A stretch of DNA of 64,000 nt. Source: Anaerolineae bacterium (GTDB lineage Bacteria; Chloroflexota; Anaerolineae; Aggregatilineales; J027). How positions within the stretch are numbered: the first letter of the stretch is position 1; every line of letters begins with the position of its first letter. Where the stretch lies: contig JAIOHL010000252.1 of assembly GCA_019913005.1 (NCBI GenBank), forward strand, positions 62,001 to 126,000, written 5' to 3'. A program made the position numbers and the translations under genes. The notes under the pieces were generated by a model. The model saw only the letters and a list, made by a program, of their open reading frames with translations. It was not told the origin of the DNA and did no database searches. Shown piece after piece: positions 14,548 through 21,945 of this stretch.

Positions 14548-15792
14548 ATGACGACACTCACCCAAATTCAAATGCCCCCGCAGGTACGCACGCTGGACGC
14601 TCTGCGCTATGACAACTTCCGTAAATTTTTCTTCGGGCAGTTGGTGTCAGTTTCGGGTACGTGGATGCAGCGGGTGGCGCAGGGATGGCTGGTTTTCCAT
14701 CTGACGCAATCCGAATTATGGCTAGGTCTGGTAGCCTGTGCTGCGGGTATCCCCACGCTGTTTTTTGCGCCGTTTGCTGGCGTATTGGTGGATCGTTATC
14801 CCCGCCGCCAAATTTTGCTGGCGACTCAAATTGCGCTGATGATTATGGCATTTGTTTTGGCGGTGCTGACGTTTACGGATGTCATCGAAGTGTGGCATGT
14901 CATGGTGTTGGCAGTGCTTTCGGGGATTGCAGTATCGTTTGAGGCCCCGTCGCGGCATACCCTCATCAGTGATATGGTCGGGCTTGAAAGCCTGAACAGC
15001 GGGATTGCGCTGAATTCAATCATGATGAATGCGTCGGCGGTGATCGGGCCGACGTTGGCAGGCATCTTGCTGATCGAGGTTGGGCCAGCATGGTGTTTCA
15101 TGCTGAATGCGGCCAGTTTTCTCGCCGTGATTGTGTCGCTGCTGTTGATTCATATTCAAAATGTGACCCGCCGGATTGCGGATTTGCACCCAATTGAGCA
15201 GTTACGCGAAGGCCTATCTTTTTCGCGCCATCACCCCACCATTCGGCCTTTATTGATGCTGGCGGCGTTTAACAGTGTGTTCGGTCTCAATATGGTGAAT
15301 ACGCTGCTGCCTGCCTTCTCCGCCGAGGTACTGGATGCGCCAAAATCTGGGTTAGCGGCGATTGTCACTGCGATGGGCATTGGGTCGGTGATCGGTGGGA
15401 CGGTTAATGTGGCCCTAGGCAGGCGTCTGGGGCGGGGGCGATTTGTGAGTGCGGCGACCTTTATTGCTCCGCTGTTAGTGCTGATTTTTTCGCGGTTGAC
15501 CTATCTGCCGTTTAATATGTTCATCATTGGGCTTGCTGGATTTGGGTTTATGTCGTTTTACGTGACGACGAATACCCTGATCCAAAGTCAAGTGATTGAT
15601 GAATATCGAGGGCGGGTGTTGAGCCTCTATACGCTGACGTTTTTGGGACTCGCACCGTTGGGTGCGTTGTTCATAGGATCAACCGCCCAAGCGATAGGAT
15701 CAGCCGAGGTGATGACCTTGTGCGCATCTATTGATCTTATCGCCTGTATGTGGATTGTGTTCCACGCCCGTCAAATGCGGACGTTGTTGTAG
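14548..15792 (+). CDS. MFS transporter, MFS_3/EntS-like
   Basis: A 414-residue major facilitator with about 12 membrane helices. The N-terminus FRKFFFGQLVSVSGTWMQRVAQGWLVF and the loop-2 motif GVLVDRYPRRQIL (the MFS A-motif G-x-x-x-D-R) are typical of the MFS_3 branch, which includes the enterobactin exporter EntS. FEAPSRHTLISDMV and NSIMMNASAVIGPTLAG are other family signatures. Substrates cannot be told from sequence; an efflux role is likely. It stands alone, flanked by an operator-like region upstream and a terminator hairpin downstream, so it is probably individually regulated. The start has only a weak GGGT about 12 bases upstream. Confidence 0.9.
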   Translation: MTTLTQIQMPPQVRTLDALRYDNFRKFFFGQLVSVSGTWMQRVAQGWLVFHLTQSELWLGLVACAAGIPTLFFAPFAGVLVDRYPRRQILLATQIALMIMAFVLAVLTFTDVIEVWHVMVLAVLSGIAVSFEAPSRHTLISDMVGLESLNSGIALNSIMMNASAVIGPTLAGILLIEVGPAWCFMLNAASFLAVIVSLLLIHIQNVTRRIADLHPIEQLREGLSFSRHHPTIRPLLMLAAFNSVFGLNMVNTLLPAFSAEVLDAPKSGLAAIVTAMGIGSVIGGTVNVALGRRLGRGRFVSAATFIAPLLVLIFSRLTYLPFNMFIIGLAGFGFMSFYVTTNTLIQSQVIDEYRGRVLSLYTLTFLGLAPLGALFIGSTAQAIGSAEVMTLCASIDLIACMWIVFHARQMRTLL

Positions 15793-15798
15793 GGAAGG

Positions 15799-15826
15799 GG
15801 AGCGACCTATGAAGATCGCTCCTTGT
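15799..15826 (+). terminator. Likely intrinsic terminator of the MFS gene
   Basis: GGAGCGA (15799-15805) and TCGCTCC (15816-15822) form a 7-base stem with a 10-base loop, followed by TTGTT. The T-run is imperfect. Confidence 0.6.
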
Positions 15827-15837
15827 TCAAATCAGAT

Positions 15838-17673
15838 TTATTTAAAATGACGGCGCAGGGCATCCTTGAGGGCTTGGCGCTGCGTCTCATATTCCTCTTC
15901 ATCCAGATTGCCCGCTTCATATGCTTCATCAAGCACCGCAATTTGGGCAATCAACTCCTCACGAGTGCCTTTGATATTCACCTTGCTGGTTGTGCTGGTC
16001 GTCGTTGTGCGCTGCCCAGCCAAAATCCGCGTCTTTTGTAGGTCATAGAGCATGTACATGCCGCCTGCGACGACCAACAGAATGCCTATCCCCAAAATAA
16101 AATTGCGATTGTCTTGGAGGAAGGAATTTTCATCATCCTTGCTGGTAGTGCTGGAACTTCCGCTGGTCGTTGACGTTGACGATGGGGTGTTCGGGCCGTC
16201 TTTCACAGTATATTGCACGACTGTACCGACTGGAACGGCAGCGGGAATAGTGTAGCCATTATACGTGACGTCGTTGTTCAACGTGCGCGGCTCAGTAGGT
16301 TGGAATTGATCGCCATCCAATTCGAGGCCACGATCTTGAGCAAGGAAGATCGAGAAGGCTTGCACTTCGTAATTAAAGGCTTGGACAACCGTCATGCTGC
16401 CATTATAGGCTTTGTTGTACGTGGCGAGAATGCCATCGTTCTTACCCGGATAAAGAGGGGCGCTATCATAAAAGATGGTTCGTGTGCCCTCTTGGGTTTG
16501 CTCAAAACGATCTGCTGTGCCCGCAAAGTCTTCAAGGCGGGCATTCACAACATCATTCGGTAGGGTAATGGTCACGGTGCGATTGTCCTGACCGATGTAA
16601 ATGCGGTCACTGTTATTGACAAACTCAAAAGTTTGGAGGATCAGCGAAGCTCCTTCAGCGGTGACAGCATCCACATAAACATCACTAGTCTCAATTTTAA
16701 TGTCTACCGGATCGGTGGTGGTTTCATAAATCAGGAAGGGTAGATTATAGCTACCATCTCCGACATCTCCGACAATCAGGCTCTGTGAAAATTGGGTGAT
16801 GCCGGCATAGTCGGTTTGGACGGAAGCAATCGCGTTGGGATTGAGCGGCACATTATCAAAACTATAGCTACCATCGGCGGCCATGGTCGTCTCGGCATTG
16901 TAGATTTCTTGGGGCAGCCCATTATGATCGAGGGCCGCGACCCGAACTTTTAGAATGAGGTCAGTAGGAAGTGTTCCGCCGGACGTGCCGTTGCTAACCG
17001 TGCCTTCTAACGTGAAGGTATCGGTTACATCAATCGCTTCATCGGTAGCAGCCGGAGCAGTATCAGCGGGTTCTTCGGTCGCTGCCGGGGTAGATTCTGT
17101 CCCCCCAGCGGAAGATACCTCTGTTGTAGGAACTTCAGTTGGCGCTTCGGTAGGAACAGGAGTGCTGTCGGCGGGTTCTTCGGTGGTATCTGGTAGGGGT
17201 TGTGCGACAGCTTCGGTGGCATTAGGCGCTGGTGCATTTCCATCACGCAAGGCAAAGGCATAGGCCGCTACATCCCACATTTGGCTATCGCTGAGGCGGT
17301 TGCTCCAAGGCGGCATAATACAGGTCTCTTCACCGCGCTTGCCATCCCGCACAATCCCGAACCATGCTTCAACGGTGACATCCTCTCCCCGTTCAGCGAG
17401 GGCGGGGACGGGACAACTGATGCTGGCGGCGGTTGGGCCATCCCCAAGACCTAAATCGCCATGACAGGGGGCACAGTTTGGGATGTACAGATTCGCACCT
17501 GCCTGCAAATCAAATGAAGCTGGTGCCACAATAGTCGGGGTGACAGTCGCGGCCCGATTCATACGTGTTGCCACGATTTCAGGCTCGGAAGATGTTTGGA
17601 TACCACACCCAACTAGGACAATTCCAATCAGTAACAGGGCGATTGCCCATAAATGACGACGAAGAAACGACAT
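15838..17673 (-). CDS. Lipoprotein: cytochrome c domain - carboxypeptidase-regulatory-like domain - C-terminal membrane helix
   Basis: A 611-residue exported protein. The signal peptide ends in a lipobox LVGC with Cys23. A mono-haem cytochrome c domain follows, with CAPCH (Cys67, Cys70, His71), a GLGDG loop and a likely distal Met in CIMPPW. A Thr/Pro/Glu/Ala-rich spacer (about residues 160-235) leads to a beta-sandwich region beginning FTLEGTVSNGTSGG, like carboxypeptidase-regulatory domains. Near the C-terminus is a membrane helix (FILGIGILLVVAGGMYMLYDL), then a short SHOCT-like helical tail (REELIAQIAVLDEAYEAGNL). Start 17673 is preferred over an earlier ATG because AGGAG lies 11 bases upstream and the signal peptide begins here. 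The two anchors would hold the cytochrome outside and the helical tail inside. Electron transfer is likely; the partner is unknown. Confidence 0.82.
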   Translation of the reverse strand: MSFLRRHLWAIALLLIGIVLVGCGIQTSSEPEIVATRMNRAATVTPTIVAPASFDLQAGANLYIPNCAPCHGDLGLGDGPTAASISCPVPALAERGEDVTVEAWFGIVRDGKRGEETCIMPPWSNRLSDSQMWDVAAYAFALRDGNAPAPNATEAVAQPLPDTTEEPADSTPVPTEAPTEVPTTEVSSAGGTESTPAATEEPADTAPAATDEAIDVTDTFTLEGTVSNGTSGGTLPTDLILKVRVAALDHNGLPQEIYNAETTMAADGSYSFDNVPLNPNAIASVQTDYAGITQFSQSLIVGDVGDGSYNLPFLIYETTTDPVDIKIETSDVYVDAVTAEGASLILQTFEFVNNSDRIYIGQDNRTVTITLPNDVVNARLEDFAGTADRFEQTQEGTRTIFYDSAPLYPGKNDGILATYNKAYNGSMTVVQAFNYEVQAFSIFLAQDRGLELDGDQFQPTEPRTLNNDVTYNGYTIPAAVPVGTVVQYTVKDGPNTPSSTSTTSGSSSTTSKDDENSFLQDNRNFILGIGILLVVAGGMYMLYDLQKTRILAGQRTTTTSTTSKVNIKGTREELIAQIAVLDEAYEAGNLDEEEYETQRQALKDALRRHFK

Positions 17674-17733
17674 TCCCCAAATTCTCCTTACAGTAATTTT
17701 TTCAGAACAGGGGAATTTTACAGCACTGAACAG

Positions 17734-17773
17734 AAAAAGAAATATGCCCGCTGCAATAATCAGCACGGCATAT
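17734..17773 (-). terminator. Intrinsic terminator of the PA14-SH3-LysM gene
   Basis: On the minus strand ATATGCC pairs with GGCATAT, with an inner GCTG/CAGC stem, then a T-rich TTCTTTTT tract. It separates the LysM-protein gene from the cytochrome gene downstream. Confidence 0.8.
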
Positions 17774-17824
17774 TGTCATGAAAATCGGATTGGAGGGGGG
17801 TGGAGACGCCTTGTTTGTCTATGC

Positions 17825-18973
17825 TTACGGGATAATCAATACCTGCCCAACGTAGATGCGGCTGTAGTTGTAGATATTGTTGGCGGCGGCGATGGCGGCC
17901 ATGCTGACGCCGAATCTCAGCGAGATGCGGTAGAGATTGTCACCGGGTTGTACCACATAGGTGCGGGTCGCGGGGGGTGGGACCGTGCCACCGCTAGTAA
18001 TCGGCAGGTTATAGAGATTGCCATTGGCGATAATGTACTTAACATTGACCCACCCTTGCAGCCCGTTGGTAAGCTGTACCTGTACCCAACTGGCATCGGC
18101 ATTACGCCCGATAAGGTTCATACCACCACCACGTTGCAGGGTGGTGACAATCGCAAAGTCGGGGGCAGGGCCAGAGCGAATATTCAAAGCGCCTGTGTTC
18201 ACTGTCGCGCTGATTTGGCCGGGGATAGGGGTTGGGCCACCATCAAGAGCGGGTAGGCTGGTGATAGCAACATTTGGCTGAACGTAGCTGGCATTGACCC
18301 ATCCGGTGAGATTGTAGAAACTGATCGAAACCCATGTGCTGGCATAGTTGCGGGCATTCAGCGTCAGGTTTTGGCCTTGATAGACCCTGCCGATCACAGG
18401 ATAGACTGTGCCGGGTCCGCTGCGAACATTGAGTTCGTTGGTCATCACGATGGCGCTGGGGACGATAGGTTGGCTAGGGTTGCCACCAGAGACTTTTGTC
18501 CAACTGAGATAGACATAGGCATCACCGCTAAATTCCTGATAGTCCAATTGCAGGTGATGAACCCCTTCGCTTATGACATAATCAGCGGTCAAGGTTTGAC
18601 CCGGTTTGGGGCTAGAGATGGTGTTGAACACGCTGTTTTGGAAGTCAATGGTCAGCGCAATAGCATCGTCGGCGGTGGCGGTGAAGCGATAGGTTCCGGC
18701 TGAGAAATAGGGATTGGACCCCCAACGCGCAGAGAAATTGTCGTATGGGATACCTGCCGCTGGGGAGCTGGTGCCCCAATTGAAGGCAACCGATTGTTCT
18801 TGGCGGGAAATAACTGCCGCCCCAGACAGGTAGGCGTTATTGAAATAGTCCCCAATCCAGTAGTTGGTAGCCTGTGCCGAACTATCTGCTGCTACTGGAT
18901 GCACGACAAGGGCAGACAATAAAATCAGAATGAATGATGTGGTGAGTGAAATGAGTTGGGTTACGCGGTTCAT
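17825..18973 (-). CDS. Secreted PA14-like / double SH3 / LysM protein
   Basis: A 382-residue exported protein. The signal peptide covers about residues 1-30 (LISLTTSFILILLSALVVHPVAA). A PA14-like beta domain follows (YWIGDYFNNAYLSG, FSARWGSNPYFSAGTYRFTATADDAIAL, YQEFSGDAYVYLSW), then two bacterial SH3 repeats (ELNVRSGPGTVYPVIGRV and ALNIRSGPAPDFAIVTTL), and a C-terminal LysM (YVVQPGDNLYRISLRFGVS to RIYVGQVLIIP). PA14 often binds carbohydrate, while SH3b and LysM bind cell-wall glycans, so a cell-surface adhesin or wall-binding role is likely. No catalytic domain is seen. The start at 18973 has GAGGAG 10 bases upstream. It is monocistronic, with a terminator after it. Confidence 0.88.
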   Translation of the reverse strand: MNRVTQLISLTTSFILILLSALVVHPVAADSSAQATNYWIGDYFNNAYLSGAAVISRQEQSVAFNWGTSSPAAGIPYDNFSARWGSNPYFSAGTYRFTATADDAIALTIDFQNSVFNTISSPKPGQTLTADYVISEGVHHLQLDYQEFSGDAYVYLSWTKVSGGNPSQPIVPSAIVMTNELNVRSGPGTVYPVIGRVYQGQNLTLNARNYASTWVSISFYNLTGWVNASYVQPNVAITSLPALDGGPTPIPGQISATVNTGALNIRSGPAPDFAIVTTLQRGGGMNLIGRNADASWVQVQLTNGLQGWVNVKYIIANGNLYNLPITSGGTVPPPATRTYVVQPGDNLYRISLRFGVSMAAIAAANNIYNYSRIYVGQVLIIP

Positions 18974-19204
18974 GATGGTTGCACTCCTCTTGGATTGCTG
19001 AATTGCAATCACTCCCTTGATACATCTCTTAAATTAGCACTGCGCTGTTACAGCTCCATGTTGCGGGTGTTACAACTTTGACACAGGCTGTTGCATGGTG
19101 GGAACTTTTCTAACCTGCCCTTTCTAAAATGGCTTGATGATGGCCTTTGACAGTGTTAGAAAAATTAACCGCATAGGGGAAACGCCTTGATCGTCGGTGG
19201 CGCG

Positions 19205-19555
19205 TCAGCTTGCCGTAGAATTTTCGGATCGGATGGGCGCAAAACTCATGGTCTGGCGCTTCAGTTCGGCAGTGAGACGCTTGATCGGCTGCTTATCCAC
19301 TCGATACATGAGATACCAGATAAACATCAAGAGTGTGACGACGGTATTGAAGCTATGCAGTATCCAGACTGGGCCAATTGGCAAGGTGGTCACATATAGC
19401 CAATAGAGCAGATTGCCCACGTTGTTCAGCCCGATGTTGAGCAAGCTGTAGGAGGCCATGTTCTTGGTACGCCATGCCTTATAGAGCATCGGGAAGGTGG
19501 CCGACATAAAAATGAGGCTACAAACAGCCCCGGCAAGGATTTGTAGTTGGTGCAT
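19205..19555 (-). CDS. Small PQ-loop/SemiSWEET-like membrane protein
   Basis: A 116-residue protein with three membrane helices: LQILAGAVCSLIFMSATFPML, a middle segment YSLLNIGLNNVGNLLYWLYV, and a third helix VWILHSFNTVVTLLMFIWYLMY. A basic tail follows (DKQPIKRLTAELKRQ). The first helix is followed by YKAWRTKNMASYSLL, the pattern of SemiSWEET/PQ-loop half-transporters ('P..xkxxxTKsxxgxS'). The canonical PQ is replaced by FP-M. SemiSWEETs dimerise to carry sugars; the substrate here is unknown. ATG 19555 is chosen because AAAGGA lies 9 bases upstream, and an earlier ATG at 19669 would add an unlikely non-family leader. Confidence 0.7.
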   Translation of the reverse strand: MHQLQILAGAVCSLIFMSATFPMLYKAWRTKNMASYSLLNIGLNNVGNLLYWLYVTTLPIGPVWILHSFNTVVTLLMFIWYLMYRVDKQPIKRLTAELKRQTMSFAPIRSENSTAS

Positions 19556-19713
19556 GGTGATGAATCCTTTGGCAAGTGCCTTGATGTTGAGACGGGTTAT
19601 GAGATAGGCAACCTCGCCATTTTGAATGGTAATGCGATACATGAGGTTATGACGACAGCCTTTGGGCAAAGGTTGCTCAGACTTTAGGCGGAAAAATTTG
19701 GGGAGTGTGTAAC

Positions 19714-19744
19714 AAAAAAAGGGCGCACGCGGATGGTACGCCCT
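19714..19744 (-). terminator. Intrinsic terminator of the UlaG-like gene
   Basis: On the minus strand AGGGCG (19739-19744) pairs with CGCCCT (19720-19725) across a 13-base loop, then a run of seven T (19714-19720). It lies 15 bases past the stop of the MBL-fold gene. Confidence 0.85.
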
Positions 19745-19758
19745 AGAGCAACCTCAAG

Positions 19759-20595
19759 CTATTTCAGGTAGTAATACAACTCACCGGGTTGGAGAATTTT
19801 CAATTTTTGGCGTGGATTGACCTTTTCAAAGGCTTCGATGATATGGCCGAACGGGATGGCGTTGTTGGGATAAAGATCGTTGTGGCCGGGGATGACCACA
19901 TCCCAACCCAGTTCTTTGGCTAAATGCGCCCCTTCCATTGGCAAGAAGTTCCCCAAAACCCCCACTTGCTCCCGGAAATAATCACGGCCATTCAGCGCAA
20001 TCATGGCAATATCGGCAGTCGGTAGCCCTTTGAGCATCTCGATATAACCGGGGTAAATCAAGGTATCCCCGCCATGATAGAACGTGACGCCATTCCATTC
20101 GATGAGAAAACCCAACCAGCGATAGCCTTTCTGCTCGTCATATTCTTTTTCATAATGGGCAGAGGGAACAGGCGTAACGCGACAGGTCGTCCCCGGCAAG
20201 GTGGTGGATTGAAGGGCAGGCGGAAAAATAACCCGATCATCCGCAATATCCAAATCTGCCAAGAGGTCTTTGCACCATGCCGTTGTGACAAATTTAGCAT
20301 TGGGGGAGGCTTTGGCAATCGGGCCGACGGTTTTAGGGTCGAGGTGGTCAAGGTGTTCGTGGCTGATGAAATAATAGCTGACATGGGAGGCGTGTTCGGG
20401 CAAGATCGGCGGGGAATAGCCGCGCACCCAAAATTCACCAAATTGTTCGCGCACTACATCTGTCAGGCATGGATCAATATAAATTACCCCTTCAATGCCC
20501 TTAATCGCCACGCCCATTTGTCCCAAGCCCCAAATCGCTAGGCTGTTGGGCAGGATGGGGGTTTGCTCAATTTGTGTTTTAAGATTTTGGGTCAT
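19759..20595 (-). CDS. UlaG-like metallo-beta-lactamase-fold hydrolase
   Basis: A 278-residue MBL-fold enzyme. The metal-binding motif ISHEHLDHLD gives His79, His81, Asp83 and His84. Further ligands are likely in VPSAHYE, FYHGGDT and VIPGHND. Length, the ASPNAKFVTT segment and the final PGELYYY fit the L-ascorbate-6-phosphate lactonase (UlaG) branch, but no ascorbate-operon neighbours (phosphotransferase system, UlaD-F) are present, so the substrate may be another lactone or phosphoester. ATG 20595 has AAGGGA 10 bases upstream; an in-frame GTG at 20604 is too close to it. The gene ends in a clear terminator and stands alone. Confidence 0.85.
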   Translation of the reverse strand: MTQNLKTQIEQTPILPNSLAIWGLGQMGVAIKGIEGVIYIDPCLTDVVREQFGEFWVRGYSPPILPEHASHVSYYFISHEHLDHLDPKTVGPIAKASPNAKFVTTAWCKDLLADLDIADDRVIFPPALQSTTLPGTTCRVTPVPSAHYEKEYDEQKGYRWLGFLIEWNGVTFYHGGDTLIYPGYIEMLKGLPTADIAMIALNGRDYFREQVGVLGNFLPMEGAHLAKELGWDVVIPGHNDLYPNNAIPFGHIIEAFEKVNPRQKLKILQPGELYYYLK

Positions 20596-20686
20596 CAGTG
20601 GCACGTCCCTTTGATAAAAAGTTGTTGTGACTCTATTTTAGAGTGGAACAACAAAAAGGCGAAATAATCCTGTGTTGAGCAGGAAA

Positions 20687-20713
20687 TAAAAAAGCGAACC
20701 ACTTGGCTCGCCT
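20687..20713 (-). terminator. Intrinsic terminator of the Ser/Thr kinase gene
   Basis: On the minus strand GCGAGCC pairs with GGTTCGC (one G-U) around an AAGT loop, followed by TTTTTT. It sits 24 bases after the kinase stop. Confidence 0.8.
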
Positions 20714-20736
20714 TTGTATGAAATCGTGGTTCGGCT

Positions 20737-21564
20737 TTAGTGCGCCCTATGGTTGCCAATCGAAAAATCACCCACTGTTTGTTCATAGAGCCACGCTTCC
20801 GTGTAGGCCTGCGAAAATTGGCGGGCAGTTTGGTAACGCTGCGCTGGGTCAAAGTGGGTGGCTTTTTCGATGACTGCCATAATGCTGAGGGGCAGTACAT
20901 AGTCAAAAACAACGATGCCATTCGGTTCACGGTGGGGAAGTTGACCCATCAACATTTCATAGAGGGTCAGGCCGAGCGCGTAGACATCGGAATAGGAGCC
21001 TGCCGGGTCGCCAAAAATCTGTTCTGGGGCCATGTAATCAATCGTGCCGACCTGCGGTTCGACTTCGACATAGAGGCCGGATTGCAGGATTTTGGAGAGA
21101 CCAAAATCGGCAACGAGCGGACGATCATTGCGGTCAAATAGAATGTTGTCGGGTTTGATGTCGAGATGAATCACGCCATTACGATGGGCGTAGTCAATCG
21201 CATCACATACCTCGCGCAAAATCCGTTCGCTTTCATAAAAGGTCATGGGGCCATTTTGAAAGCGGTCTGCCAGCGTGCCATGTGGAGCCAACGGTGTCAC
21301 CATATAGACTTCGGTATCGGTCATCCCCAGATCGTAGACGGGCAAAATATTGGGGTGATCGAGCTTGGCGAGGGTACGGGCTTCACGGACAAACATCTGC
21401 ACAAACCCGTCATTGATGGCATATTCAGGCCGAATCAATTTTAGAGCAACGGCGCGATCCAGATAACGATCATAGGCCTGTGCGACGATTCCCATCCCCC
21501 CGGTGCCGAGGACAGTCAGAATTTCATATCTTTGATTGAGAAGTTGACCGACTAACCCGTCCAC
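20737..21564 (-). CDS. Soluble Hanks-type Ser/Thr protein kinase
   Basis: A 275-residue protein that is essentially a bare kinase domain: no membrane helix, PASTA or sensor domain. The motifs are GTGGMGIVAQA (glycine loop, residues 20-30), Lys42 in VALKLIRPE, the catalytic loop HLDIKPDN (Asp135, Asn140), DFG at 153-155 and the APEQIFG P+1 region. The usual Arg of HRD is Leu, so this is a non-RD kinase, which often does not need activation-loop phosphorylation. Typical cytoplasmic substrates of such kinases are diverse; none is implied by the neighbours. The start is GTG at 21564 with GGAG 7 bases upstream. It is divergent from aconitase and has a long shared upstream region. Confidence 0.93.
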   Translation of the reverse strand: MDGLVGQLLNQRYEILTVLGTGGMGIVAQAYDRYLDRAVALKLIRPEYAINDGFVQMFVREARTLAKLDHPNILPVYDLGMTDTEVYMVTPLAPHGTLADRFQNGPMTFYESERILREVCDAIDYAHRNGVIHLDIKPDNILFDRNDRPLVADFGLSKILQSGLYVEVEPQVGTIDYMAPEQIFGDPAGSYSDVYALGLTLYEMLMGQLPHREPNGIVVFDYVLPLSIMAVIEKATHFDPAQRYQTARQFSQAYTEAWLYEQTVGDFSIGNHRAH

Positions 21565-21945
21565 TTATGCACTCCAGTTTGTAAGAGGTATACCGCTGGT
21601 TTCTAAATTCTAAACCAAGTTGAGATAGAATAATGTGAAAATTAACGAAAGCAAGGGATTTTTCACAAATTTTTGGGGAGATGGCTAGAATTTGTCCTCA
21701 AAAACGAAAAAAGTAATTCGCACAGACTGACTGAATTCGGTTAGTCGTCCTCTCGCCAGACCTAGAAATTGCGGTATGATTTTCACATAGCATATCGTCA
21801 AAACAACAGTTTATAAGATGATAGAGCCAGTTTAGGATGGGTGGTTGAATGATCTCAATTACTCTCCAACTCTCCACACACAGGTCATCGTCATTGACAG
21901 GCAACCCAACTAGGCCTGAAAAAATGAAAGCGAGGAAATGAAACA
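21565..21945. other. Divergent intergenic region, kinase/aconitase
   Basis: 381 bases with no gene that I can support. It must hold promoters for both flanking genes. There is a palindromic ACTGA/TCGGTTAGT element around 21727-21745 and a TTGACA at 21894 without a good -10 partner. Nothing here resembles a known riboswitch. Confidence 0.6.
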
